Below are positions 15,993 through 24,223 of a stretch of DNA of 64,000 nt, in pieces. Source of the DNA: a virus; the IMG/VR virus record IMGVR_UViG_3300033141_004289, positions 1 through 64,000 of that record; one strand, written 5' to 3'. The translations under genes and the position numbers were made by a program. Numbering within the stretch: position 1 is the first letter of the stretch; each line of letters starts with the position of its first letter. The notes beneath the pieces were generated by a model that saw only the letters and a list, made by a program, of their open reading frames with translations, did no database searches and had not been told where the DNA came from.

Positions 15993-16322
15993 ATGAAATT
16001 AAACGAAGTAGGATTTGATGAATCCGTAGTAGCGAATCTTCTACAAAAACCATTATTAAGAGATAATATTAAAAGCATCGAAGCCGATTATGTAAAAATC
16101 TATAAAGAGATATTTAATGTAGATATGGATTTTGAAGTAGATGATCTTGTAAAAATTAAATCTGACCTATTTGCAGCTTTTTGTCACGGTGTTCAATCAG
16201 CAACTAGATTAGATTCTAATTTTAGAATGAACTTCCGTATGCCTAAAGAATTTGATTCTAAGAAACAGATTATTACTCCAAATAGTAATTTAGTTACAAA
16301 CCCAAGTAAAATTATCGTATAA
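15993..16322 (+). CDS. Hypothetical protein
   Basis: 109 residues; AAAGGA leader. Helical, with a conserved-looking centre (LFAAFCHGVQSATRLDSNFR). It begins MKLNEVGFDE, which only faintly resembles the shared N-terminal peptide, so I do not count it in that set. Precedes the terminase genes after a 49-base AT-rich gap. Confidence 0.65.
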   Translation: MKLNEVGFDESVVANLLQKPLLRDNIKSIEADYVKIYKEIFNVDMDFEVDDLVKIKSDLFAAFCHGVQSATRLDSNFRMNFRMPKEFDSKKQIITPNSNLVTNPSKIIV

Positions 16323-16371
16323 TTTTGTTTCTTTGACTTAGTTTGTTATAATAATTCAAGTAGGTGAAAAT

Positions 16372-16929
16372 ATGGAAGATGTAAAAAAAAAGAAGAGAAG
16401 ACGTAAAAAAACAGTTGTAAAACAACCAGAAAAAATTCCAACTATGGAAGAAAGAGAGAAATCTGCAGATGCTATTAAATCAGTTAAACCTCCAATTTAT
16501 AGTAAAACCGGTACACAAAGATTGAATGATATCCCCGACTATACTTTAAATCTGAATCCAAATACTATCTCAAAAACTATTGCAGCATGTCAGCAAATGA
16601 CTATCACAGAACTAAATGTCTCATTAGCTGACCCTAATAATACTGTTATGGAATCAAATATAATTGCACTAACTATTAGGTCAATTAAGGAAAGTGGAAG
16701 TGCATTATCTATTACTAAATATCTCCACGATAGAATGGAAGGTAAAGTAAAAGAGAGAATAGAGTATTCTGGGCCTAATGGTGGACCGATTGAAACAGTC
16801 GAAACTAAAGCACCAAAATTTGATGTGAAGAGTATGGACAAGGCAACAAGAGATAAGTTCAAGAAGGCCTTATTGGAATTACAGAAAATGCCAATGAAGG
16901 AAGATGATGAACCAAGCACAGATTCTTGA
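16372..16929 (+). CDS. Probable terminase small subunit
   Basis: 185 residues. Very basic N-terminus (KKKKRRRKK) for DNA binding, then a helical region (NTISKTIAACQQMTITEL..., residues 64-110) and the ERIEYSGPNGGPIETVE segment typical of small terminases or terminase-adjacent proteins. Overlaps the large subunit by 23 bases. The assignment rests mainly on position and the S/G-P-N-G-G-P-I motif. Confidence 0.65.
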   Translation: MEDVKKKKRRRKKTVVKQPEKIPTMEEREKSADAIKSVKPPIYSKTGTQRLNDIPDYTLNLNPNTISKTIAACQQMTITELNVSLADPNNTVMESNIIALTIRSIKESGSALSITKYLHDRMEGKVKERIEYSGPNGGPIETVETKAPKFDVKSMDKATRDKFKKALLELQKMPMKEDDEPSTDS

Positions 16930-18499
16930 GGCAGTATTATCTGATGATAAACTGTCTATCCCAGTATATCTTGAAGAGGTTAAAAAACAAGAAGCCCGAG
17001 AATCACTATTAGATTTTATTCTATATACTAAAAAAGATTATGAAGTTAATTGGCACCATCAATTAATCTGTGAAGAATTAGATGGGTTTTTAGCTGACCC
17101 AAATAGAAACAGACTAATGGTTTTCGTTCAACCACGATCAGGTAAATCAGAAATTATTTCTAGAAGACTTCCAGCATACTATTTAGGGAAAAATCCTAAA
17201 GGCCAAGTTATCGCTACTTCTTATGGTGCAGAATTAGCTCAAGCAATGAATAGAGATGTTCAAAGGGTAATTGATGACCCTAAATACACAGAGCTATTTC
17301 CCGAAACACGATTAAATTCTGTAAATGTTAGAACTACAGCTAAAAAGAATTATATTAGAACTACAGATAAATTTGAAATTGTGGAGCATGGAGGTATTTA
17401 TAAATGTGCCGGCATCTGTGGGGCATTAACAGGTTTTGGGGCCACCCTTGCCATTATTGATGACCCAATTAAAGATATGCAAGAGGCAATGAGTCCTAAA
17501 AGAAAAGAAATGGTTCACGAATGGTATCAGGCGGTACTATCAACTCGTCTAGTAGGTGAAGAAAAAGTAATTATTATTCTAACCAGATGGGCAGAAGATG
17601 ATTTAGCTGGAAGACTATTAAAAGAAGCAGAAGTTAATCCTGATGCCGATCAATGGGAAATAATTTCTCTACCCACAGCTTTTACAGCTGATAATCCATA
17701 TATTCATCCAAGTGACCCTAGAATCGAAGAAGGCGAAATTCTTTGGAAATCAAGAATGACACCTGAGAAGGCCAAGAGTGTAAAAGCTTCTGTTGGGTCA
17801 AAGGTTTGGGAATCATTATATCAACAAAATCCAACACCTTCTGGGGGTATAATTTTTCAACCTCATTGGATTCAACATTATAAAGACTTACCAACCTTAG
17901 AATATAAAATAGCTTCATGGGATTTTACATTTAAAGATTCTAGTGCATCTGACTATGTTGCCGGAGGTGTTTGGGGAATAGCAGGGCCGAATAGATATCT
18001 ATTATATCTTATTAGAGAGAGATTAAATTTTGTTGATTCTATTAAAGCAATGTTAAGAGTTAATCACTTATTTCCTGATCTAAGATTTAATGTAATAGAA
18101 GATAAGGCAAATGGACCAGCTATTATCTCAACTCTAAAAGATAAGATACCATCCTTATTAGCTTACTGTCCTAAAGAAGGTAAAGAAGCTCGAGCAAATG
18201 CTGTAGCACCTCAATTTGAAGCAGGGAATATTTGGGTACCCGATATGTACTATGGACCTAATAGAACGGCCCATCCTTGGATGATGCAATATTTAGAGAT
18301 ATTTTTAAATGAGTTTAAAACATTCCCCTTTGGCCCACATGACGATATGGTTGATATGACAACTCAGGCACTGTTGAAATTAGGTAGTACACCTAATTGG
18401 TTAAATCAGTTAGTAAGTGAAGCAATGAATGAAAAGCCGTCACAGCAAGATGCTTATACTAATAAAATAGCTGATCTAATGAATTGGGATTTGGGGTAG
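16907..18499 (+). CDS. terL: Terminase large subunit
   Basis: 530 residues from the second of two adjacent ATGs (AAGGAAG fits 16907 better than 16904). ATPase: Walker A QPRSGKS near residue 75, Walker B LAIIDDP near 183. Nuclease (RNase H-like): D in ASWDFTF near 339, E-D in NVIEDKANG near 399, and the last acidic pair in PHDDMVDM near 480. Pumps DNA into the prohead and cuts the concatemer. It is encoded about 20 kb from the portal, with the DNA-modification region in between. Confidence 0.95.
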   Translation: MNQAQILEAVLSDDKLSIPVYLEEVKKQEARESLLDFILYTKKDYEVNWHHQLICEELDGFLADPNRNRLMVFVQPRSGKSEIISRRLPAYYLGKNPKGQVIATSYGAELAQAMNRDVQRVIDDPKYTELFPETRLNSVNVRTTAKKNYIRTTDKFEIVEHGGIYKCAGICGALTGFGATLAIIDDPIKDMQEAMSPKRKEMVHEWYQAVLSTRLVGEEKVIIILTRWAEDDLAGRLLKEAEVNPDADQWEIISLPTAFTADNPYIHPSDPRIEEGEILWKSRMTPEKAKSVKASVGSKVWESLYQQNPTPSGGIIFQPHWIQHYKDLPTLEYKIASWDFTFKDSSASDYVAGGVWGIAGPNRYLLYLIRERLNFVDSIKAMLRVNHLFPDLRFNVIEDKANGPAIISTLKDKIPSLLAYCPKEGKEARANAVAPQFEAGNIWVPDMYYGPNRTAHPWMMQYLEIFLNEFKTFPFGPHDDMVDMTTQALLKLGSTPNWLNQLVSEAMNEKPSQQDAYTNKIADLMNWDLG

Positions 18500-18501
18500 T
18501 T

Positions 18502-18849
18502 ATGGATACAAAAATAGAGACCACTATTGGCATAAAATATTTAGATGGGAGTGCAGCAATAATTAAAATAGCTGTAGATGTAAATGCTCAAGGAATCCCA
18601 GCTTGGTCTGACTTTATTTCTTTTAATGGTAAAATTTTTAAATTTGATTTTAATAGGGTTAGAAAAAGGATGGTCTATGAAGAGGTTGAACCTGACACAC
18701 CTGAAGAGAGGACAGTTGAAGAACAATTAAAGGATGCTAAGGCCATTATAGTTAGGCAACTACAGATAACAGATATTTTTCGTGAAAAAGAGAGAGAATA
18801 TATTAAAATCATTGAAGATTTAAGAAAAAAATTAGATGATGTAAAATAA
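18502..18849 (+). CDS. Hypothetical protein
   Basis: 115 residues from ATG 18502, which directly follows the terminase stop. Beta-rich first half, then a charged helical C-terminus from about residue 65 that probably forms a coiled coil. No family recognised. Confidence 0.65.
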   Translation: MDTKIETTIGIKYLDGSAAIIKIAVDVNAQGIPAWSDFISFNGKIFKFDFNRVRKRMVYEEVEPDTPEERTVEEQLKDAKAIIVRQLQITDIFREKEREYIKIIEDLRKKLDDVK

Positions 18850-18987
18850 TTCTTGATTTAACACATAACAGTATATAACCTTCGAGTACGATTTACCCAT
18901 TGATTTGGATTTCACTATTGATTTAATCAAAAATCGCATTGAGTTGCACATGTATTTAAAAACGAAATTAAAATTTAGGAGAATAAG
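18850..18987 (+). promoter_or_regulatory. Non-coding control region with TTGATTT repeats
   Basis: The heptamer TTGATTT occurs at about 18853, 18900 and 18918; the last lies in the palindrome TTGATTTAATCAA (18918-18930). A GTATATAAC motif lies near 18870. The block precedes a gene closed by its own terminator, so a promoter with operator sites is likely, but no consensus -35/-10 pair is clear. Confidence 0.4.
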
Positions 18988-19371
18988 ATGAAAGAAGTCA
19001 GCGGCTACGTAGTCGATAGGTTACTGCAATTAGGTAATATTATTGAGGATAGAAATACCAAGATGATAGAAAAGTTGGACTGGTTCACAGTAGATATTAA
19101 ATATGCTGAGGCCCAGTTAAAGGGGATGGAGGCGGAAGAATTTTCTTATGGTTGGGATGAGGAAATATTAGGAGAATATGGCGAAGTTGTAGGCCATGTT
19201 GGGGGTCAACTTAGATGGACAGGTGATAAAATTCTATATCACTTTAGTGAAGATGAACCTTCCGATGAGGGTACTTTACTAGGCCAGAGTGCACAAATTA
19301 GATATATGTGTGCACATTATTTTGACGATTTTCTAAAACGTGGAATAGCAGCTCACGAGTTTGAAAGATAG
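18988..19371 (+). CDS. Hypothetical protein in its own transcription unit
   Basis: 127 acidic residues; TAGGAG leader. It has a private upstream region and a strong terminator 12 bases after its stop. Contains a GWDEEILGEYGEVVGHVGGQLRWTG segment split over residues 51-75 and a cysteine-histidine CAHYFDDF. No family recognised. Confidence 0.7.
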   Translation: MKEVSGYVVDRLLQLGNIIEDRNTKMIEKLDWFTVDIKYAEAQLKGMEAEEFSYGWDEEILGEYGEVVGHVGGQLRWTGDKILYHFSEDEPSDEGTLLGQSAQIRYMCAHYFDDFLKRGIAAHEFER

Positions 19372-19382
19372 TTTAATTAACC

Positions 19383-19410
19383 AGTGGGGAGAAATCCCCA
19401 CTTTATTTTA
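19383..19410 (+). terminator. Intrinsic terminator
   Basis: Perfect 8-bp stem AGTGGGGA/TCCCCACT with a GAAA tetraloop followed by TTATTTTA. The AAGGAG of the next gene begins immediately after it. Confidence 0.85.
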
Positions 19411-19423
19411 TAAGGAGTAAGTC

Positions 19424-19810
19424 ATGACAAAGAAAAAAATTACTAAAAAACTAAAGCACACATTTGAAATTGAATCAGGATTCAGTAAAGGCGATATTTT
19501 TGCCTATGCTCACCATGAGGGTTTTGTTGATTTTGAGAGGGTAGAAGAGATATCAAAAAATATTAAAGGTGTTTTTACTATTTGGGGTGAAGGTGGAACA
19601 GGCTGGGACAGCAACAATAAGGATTTAGTCAGAGTAGGTCATTTATCAGATAACGATTTTGAAGTTCTATTAAATGAAGCTGAAGGTATGGCCAGTAAGT
19701 TAGATATTATTCTAAATGATGATGAAGATGATGGTGATATGTCAGAGTTTGATGACTGTGATTGTAATGATAACGAAATATGTGAATACTGTGATCCGGA
19801 GGAGAACTAA
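19424..19810 (+). CDS. Hypothetical acidic protein with Cys-rich tail
   Basis: 128 residues; basic first 12 residues, a globular middle with FTIWGEGGTGWDSNN, and a strongly acidic C-terminus (DDEDDGD) with four cysteines (CDCNDNEICEYC). TAATG overlap with the next gene. Function unknown. Confidence 0.65.
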   Translation: MTKKKITKKLKHTFEIESGFSKGDIFAYAHHEGFVDFERVEEISKNIKGVFTIWGEGGTGWDSNNKDLVRVGHLSDNDFEVLLNEAEGMASKLDIILNDDEDDGDMSEFDDCDCNDNEICEYCDPEEN

Positions 19811-20049
19811 TGACTGACTTACAATATTTTTTAATTACGATAACGACAAAAACAGTTAATAGTGACAGTGAATATCAGAGCTACTTTCATTTATACTATA
19901 GCTGTGTTGATTTCATATTAGATGAGTTTATTACAGAAGCCGATGATATTATTGATAAAGCAATTGGAAGTGGTATTTCAACCAGTGCTGTTATTGTAAA
20001 TAGAGTTACAGTTACGGAAAAAGAATTTCTAGCAAATGGAGGTATGTAA
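19810..20049 (+). CDS. Hypothetical protein
   Basis: 79 residues; GGAGGAG leader inside the previous gene and TAATG overlaps on both sides. Beta-alpha-beta-like pattern (LQYFLITITTKTV, then helical VDFILDEFI, then AVIVNRVTV). No family recognised. Confidence 0.65.
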   Translation: MTDLQYFLITITTKTVNSDSEYQSYFHLYYSCVDFILDEFITEADDIIDKAIGSGISTSAVIVNRVTVTEKEFLANGGM

Positions 20050-20225
20050 TGGATGAAAGATATGTTTGCCCAATATGTAATTCAGACGATTATGAACAAA
20101 CACCAGCATTAGTTATAGAGTGTAAGAGTTGCGGAAATTTCATTGAAGAAAAAGATATGAAACTCATAGAAAACCTTAATGAAATAATGCCTAGTGGTAA
20201 AAAAGGTTCAAAGATTAATAGTTAG
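20049..20225 (+). CDS. Small zinc-ribbon protein (58 residues)
   Basis: Short ORF overlapping the upstream stop (TAATG). CPIC (residues 7-10) and CKSC (25-28) form a canonical zinc ribbon. It fills an otherwise empty interval of 177 bases. Confidence 0.65.
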   Translation: MDERYVCPICNSDDYEQTPALVIECKSCGNFIEEKDMKLIENLNEIMPSGKKGSKINS

Positions 20226-20260
20226 TTGAAATAAACATATTTAATCTATAAAATTATCAT

Positions 20261-20611
20261 ATGGAAAATCTATCTTACACTAGGATTAGGCGTAAGAAAA
20301 AGGATCATGCCAAATTAAGAATATTTGAACGATTTGCTATTATCCTATCCGAACAAGAGTATAAGGATGTTTCTCGCCAAATAGAATCCTATGAAAACCG
20401 ACCTGTTTTCATTAATCCAGAGAACGGTAAAACCTTCAACCACTTTAAATTACAAGGGGCTGATATGGTTTTACTGTACGATTGGGAATATCATTGTGTT
20501 CTAACTGCCTATAGAGTTCGGTGGTTCACAAAGATTGATAAGTATAATTGGATTCAAAAAATCAGATACAAATCTAAGATGATAAGAAGAAGAAATAAAG
20601 AAGTTTGTTAA
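20261..20611 (+). CDS. Basic hypothetical protein
   Basis: 116 residues, rich in Arg/Lys at both ends. The opening DHAKLRIFERFAIILSEQEY resembles the 'HA-x2-R-x2-ER' start of several small uncharacterised phage proteins. No catalytic motif is evident. Confidence 0.6.
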   Translation: MENLSYTRIRRKKKDHAKLRIFERFAIILSEQEYKDVSRQIESYENRPVFINPENGKTFNHFKLQGADMVLLYDWEYHCVLTAYRVRWFTKIDKYNWIQKIRYKSKMIRRRNKEVC

Positions 20612-20651
20612 TTGTCTATTAGCCTGTTATTCTATTACTACAGGAGTCATT

Positions 20652-21326
20652 ATGGACATTAAGAAAATAAAAACAGCACCTTATAATCCAAGGATTATGG
20701 GCAAAGATGCTAAAAAGGCATTAAAAAAATCAATTGAAGAGTTCAGTGATATCTCAGGTATAGTAGTAAATAGCCAAACAGGTAATGTCTTGGCCGGTAA
20801 TCATAGATGGAATCAATTAGTAGATAAATATGGAATAAATAAGTTACAATTATTTGATCTACAAGATAATGAGCATTTCTTACTTATGGATAGTAAAGGT
20901 GATTCTACAGGCTTTATTATTCGAGTAGTTGATTGGCCTATTGAAAAAGAAAAAGCAGCAAATATTACAGCTAATTCAAACTTAATTTCAGGTCAATTTA
21001 CATCAGGATTACAAGATGTGTTAGATGATCTAGCAAGTAGTTTGGATAACCCAACCTTTGAAGGATTAAGGTTAGATGAACTACAAATAGATTTAGATGG
21101 ACTAGATGATCTAACCTTTGATGAACCACATGCAGATATTGAAAAAGCCTCTCGAGAGAGTAATGGAGAATTATCTGAATCTGATAATCCAGAAGCAGAT
21201 AGTGTAAAAGAAGTTAGAGGAATTATAAAGGTTTCTGTACCATCCGATTTAAAAGATGAAGTTAGAGAAGATGTATTAGAATTTCTAGCAACTAAAGAAT
21301 ATTATGGATTAATTAATATTGTCTAA
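20652..21326 (+). CDS. ParB/Srx-fold protein 1, possible DpdB-like partner
   Basis: 224 residues; CAGGAG leader. N-terminal ParB/sulfiredoxin-like domain: YNPRIMG (about 11), GNVLAGNHRWNQL (about 46-58) and EKEKAANITANSN (about 100-112), the pattern of ParB-N proteins linked to DNA modification. The C-terminal third is acidic and linker-like. Closely related to the gene at 21826 and 1.2 kb upstream of two DpdA-like genes. As I recall, DpdB, the partner of bacterial DpdA, belongs to this superfamily, hence the guess. Alternative: a methyltransferase-associated ParB with another role. Confidence 0.75.
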   Translation: MDIKKIKTAPYNPRIMGKDAKKALKKSIEEFSDISGIVVNSQTGNVLAGNHRWNQLVDKYGINKLQLFDLQDNEHFLLMDSKGDSTGFIIRVVDWPIEKEKAANITANSNLISGQFTSGLQDVLDDLASSLDNPTFEGLRLDELQIDLDGLDDLTFDEPHADIEKASRESNGELSESDNPEADSVKEVRGIIKVSVPSDLKDEVREDVLEFLATKEYYGLINIV

Positions 21327-21334
21327 GGATAAAT

Positions 21335-21802
21335 GTGGATTCTAAATATATGAAGGCCTGCTTATGTGCCTATTTCAGATTTAGTAGAGGTGTTGGTCAA
21401 ATAGCCACTGAGGTTGGAGAATTTAACTCTGACTTCTTAGCTATTAGAAAAGGCAATATGTTCGAAATAGAAATTAAAACTTCTAAAGCAGACTTAAATG
21501 CTGACTTTAAAAAAAGAAAACATACTATCTATGAACAAGATAAATCAGTGTGGACTCCTAATTATTTTTATTTTGCTGTACCAAATAATCTAGTAGAATA
21601 TGCCTTTGCTAAGTGCGTTGATAATAATTATGGTGTTTTAGAGATACTAGAATCCGGCCCTTGGAAGGAAAGAGTAAGGGTTGTTAAAAGAGCTAAGAAG
21701 TTACATAATAGATTTGCACCTGAAAAAGTTAAGTACTATTTAATCAATCGTTTGTCCTCTGAAATGGCAAATTTAAGGATAAATGAGCAACTTAATAAGT
21801 AG
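21335..21802 (+). CDS. PD-(D/E)XK nuclease-like protein
   Basis: 155 residues, GTG start with AAGGA 5 bases upstream. The segment SDFLAIRKGNMFEIEIKTSK (residues 34-53) has the D-x(n)-E-x-K core of PD-(D/E)XK enzymes, followed by a basic DFKKRKH helix. Similar to the MmcB-like group of DNA repair nucleases. It lies between the two ParB-like genes, suggesting one functional locus. Catalysis is inferred. Confidence 0.7.
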   Translation: MDSKYMKACLCAYFRFSRGVGQIATEVGEFNSDFLAIRKGNMFEIEIKTSKADLNADFKKRKHTIYEQDKSVWTPNYFYFAVPNNLVEYAFAKCVDNNYGVLEILESGPWKERVRVVKRAKKLHNRFAPEKVKYYLINRLSSEMANLRINEQLNK

Positions 21803-21825
21803 TTAAAGAAAGAAAGGAATGACCG

Positions 21826-22509
21826 ATGGTAAAAACAAGAAGGCGAAAATCTGCCAAGAAAAAGACTATTAAAAAAAGTGTTACCCCTCAAGATTTAATC
21901 CCTGCAGATTATAATCCAAGATCAATGGACGATGATTCCAAGAAGGCCCTAAAAAAGTCTATGGATGAGTTCAATGATATTTCGGGGATAACTTGGAATA
22001 AGGTTACTGGAAATATTGTAACAGGTCATCACAGGTGGAATCATCTATGCGATATCTACGGCCTTGATAACCTAGTATTTAAGCATCTAACAGGCGATAA
22101 GCACTTAATCCTAGCTCAAGAAGGGGAAGATACAGGTTATATTCTAAGAGTAGTTGAGTGGGATAAGTCTAAAGAAAAAGCAGCGAATATCACTGCCAAT
22201 TCTCCTAAAGTTGAAGGTATCTTTACTGTCGATTTACAAGATGTTTTGGATGATTTGAAATTAGATATTAATAGCGATCTTTTTAGTGAACTTAGATTAG
22301 ATGAATTAACAGATTCTTTAAACTCACCAGATGACGAAGGTTCGTGGGAAACAGATATTGAAGCAGTAGAGAATGTTGACTCTAATTTAGACGGAATTAT
22401 TACTACTATTAAAGTAGAATGTGCTCAAGAAATGAGATCAGATGTTTTTAAGATATTAGATGAAGCTGTTACTGATGCCGGATTATCGGGTAAAGTAATG
22501 GTTAAATAA
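21826..22509 (+). CDS. ParB/Srx-fold protein 2, paralogue of the 20652 gene
   Basis: 227 residues. Basic N-terminus (RRRKSAKKKTIKK), then the same domain as its paralogue: YNPRSMD, GNIVTGHHRWNHL, EKAANITANSP and LQDVLDDL. The paralogues differ at the presumed active region (GNHRW versus GHHRW). TAATG overlap with the first DpdA-like gene means tight coupling, supporting a shared function in base insertion. Confidence 0.77.
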   Translation: MVKTRRRKSAKKKTIKKSVTPQDLIPADYNPRSMDDDSKKALKKSMDEFNDISGITWNKVTGNIVTGHHRWNHLCDIYGLDNLVFKHLTGDKHLILAQEGEDTGYILRVVEWDKSKEKAANITANSPKVEGIFTVDLQDVLDDLKLDINSDLFSELRLDELTDSLNSPDDEGSWETDIEAVENVDSNLDGIITTIKVECAQEMRSDVFKILDEAVTDAGLSGKVMVK

Positions 22510-23324
22510 TGGATTATAAACTAAATATCCTAATTGCTTATCCTTATATAAATGAATCTATTCTAAAAAAATTAGTTAAATATAGAAAAAGATTAAATTT
22601 TGTATTGGATTCAGGGGCCTTTACTGCTTGGAAATCCGGTAACCCAATTAAGTTAGATGATTATTGTAAATTTATTGAGTCATTACCCTTTGAGCCATGG
22701 CGGTATTTTACACTAGATAAAATTGGTGACCCCGAAGGTTCCTTTAAGAACTATGAGATAATGTTACAGAGAGGATTTAAACCTATTCCAATTTTTACTC
22801 GAGGTGAAAGTATTTCTATGATCGATGAGTATTATAAAACATCTGATGTTTTAGGACTCGGTGGGTTAGTAGGAACCAAAGGTAATAAAGGTTTTGTAAA
22901 AGGCGTAATGGATGTAGTAGGCAAACGTAAAGTTCACTGGTTAGGATTTACTAACAAAGATTTCGTTTCATATTACAAACCTTATATGTGTGATTGCTCA
23001 TCATGGTCCTATGTATCTCGATATGGAAATATGTTTATTTATGACTTTAAAGGTGGGTTTCATTCTATCTATAGAAAAGACTTCAATAAAAGACCACCAA
23101 AACATATTACTAATGCAATTATAAAAATAGGTTTTGACCCTAATGAGTTTGCATTAGAAGAATCTTGGAGGGGAGAATTTAATAAATCTATGACGCTGAC
23201 AGCTAAGAGTTATCTTCTAAAATCTATGGATGCACATAATATTTTTAAAACTAATATGTTTCTAGCATGCGGAGCTCATAATGATATTGAAATATTCATT
23301 AAGCTCTTAGACGAGATGAAATGA
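22509..23324 (+). CDS. dpdA: DpdA-like 7-deazaguanine DNA transglycosylase, copy 1
   Basis: 271 residues. TGT-like TIM barrel: DSGAFTAWKSG (Asp34, corresponding to the general acid/base DSGG motif of TGT), LGGLVGTKG near 118 (cf. GGLAVGE), VHWLGFTN near 142, and CDCSS with Asp162 at the position expected for the catalytic nucleophile. It lacks the TGT zinc motif CxCxxC. DpdA enzymes exchange guanine in DNA for preQ0. The presence of folE, queD, queE and queC supports this rather than a tRNA role. The next gene is a close paralogue, overlapping by 4 bases. Confidence 0.83.
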   Translation: MDYKLNILIAYPYINESILKKLVKYRKRLNFVLDSGAFTAWKSGNPIKLDDYCKFIESLPFEPWRYFTLDKIGDPEGSFKNYEIMLQRGFKPIPIFTRGESISMIDEYYKTSDVLGLGGLVGTKGNKGFVKGVMDVVGKRKVHWLGFTNKDFVSYYKPYMCDCSSWSYVSRYGNMFIYDFKGGFHSIYRKDFNKRPPKHITNAIIKIGFDPNEFALEESWRGEFNKSMTLTAKSYLLKSMDAHNIFKTNMFLACGAHNDIEIFIKLLDEMK

Positions 23325-24157
23325 AAAAGTTAAATCTATTAGTAGCTTATCCCTATATGGAAGTTCCAGAAGTTATCGATTATTTAGTTGCAAATCAAGA
23401 TAGTATTAGATTTCTATTAGACTCAGGTGCTTTTACAGCTTGGAAATCAGGCAATTCAATTAAAGTAGATGACTATTGTAAATTTATAGAAAATCTACCC
23501 TTTGAACCTTGGAGATATTTTACATTAGACGAAATAGGCGATCCAGAAGGTTCTTTTAAAAATTATGAGATAATGCTTAAAAGAGGATTTAACCCTATCC
23601 CTATTTTTACAAGAGGCGAAGATATTTCGATGGTAGAAGAATATTATAAGACTTCTGAGGTCTTAGGAATTGGTGGACTAGTTGGGACCAAAGGCAATAA
23701 AGGTTTTGTAAAAGGGATTATGGAAGTAGTAAAGGGCCGTAAAGTGCATTGGTTAGGGTTCACTAACAAGGAATTTATTAAATATTATAGGCCCTATTCT
23801 TGTGACAGTTCAGCTATGAAAACAGCAGAACGATTTGCTACCTTAGAAATTTTTGATGAAAAAACAGGCCTTTGGTATAAGATGAGTAAGTCAGATTTTG
23901 CTAAAAGACCTTCTAAGAAGATACTCGATTTAATCAATACTTATAATATGAATCCAAGGGATTTCGCATTAGAAGAGAAATGGAAAGGTGGTTATTCTGT
24001 TAGCTCCTATTTATCTTATAAAAGTCATATTCGTGCTTCGCTGCGGTATCACGAGAAACTAAATACTAAGTATTTCTTGGCCGCCATAGCTCATGCCCCA
24101 GTTGTTAGTATAGAAAAATTAATATCCACATATGAAGAAGAGTTAAATCGGTTATAA
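23321..24157 (+). CDS. dpdA: DpdA-like 7-deazaguanine DNA transglycosylase, copy 2
   Basis: 278 residues. Aligns without gaps to copy 1 over at least the first 160 residues, with the same DSGAFTAWKSG (Asp34), GGLVGTKGNKGFVKG and CDSS (Asp162) motifs. The two diverge after the nucleophile (SSWSYVSRYG versus SSAMKTAERF), which is where substrate or DNA contacts could differ. Tandem duplication is clear; whether both are active, or have split motif specificity, is open. Confidence 0.83.
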   Translation: MKKLNLLVAYPYMEVPEVIDYLVANQDSIRFLLDSGAFTAWKSGNSIKVDDYCKFIENLPFEPWRYFTLDEIGDPEGSFKNYEIMLKRGFNPIPIFTRGEDISMVEEYYKTSEVLGIGGLVGTKGNKGFVKGIMEVVKGRKVHWLGFTNKEFIKYYRPYSCDSSAMKTAERFATLEIFDEKTGLWYKMSKSDFAKRPSKKILDLINTYNMNPRDFALEEKWKGGYSVSSYLSYKSHIRASLRYHEKLNTKYFLAAIAHAPVVSIEKLISTYEEELNRL

Positions 24158-24223
24158 TTGCTTTATAATATGTTCTAACTTAAACTATACTCATTCGAAT
24201 AAATTCACCTTTAAGGATAAATT

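Noticed and set aside
15993-16322. Eighteenth member of the shared-N-terminus set (MKLNEVGFDE)
   Set aside because: Only the first three residues and one Glu agree; the hydrophobic spacing is not kept.
22509-24157. Tandem genes as ordinary tRNA-guanine transglycosylases
   Set aside because: They lack the CxCxxC zinc motif and are shorter than bacterial Tgt; the DpdA family fits better with the ParB-like neighbours.
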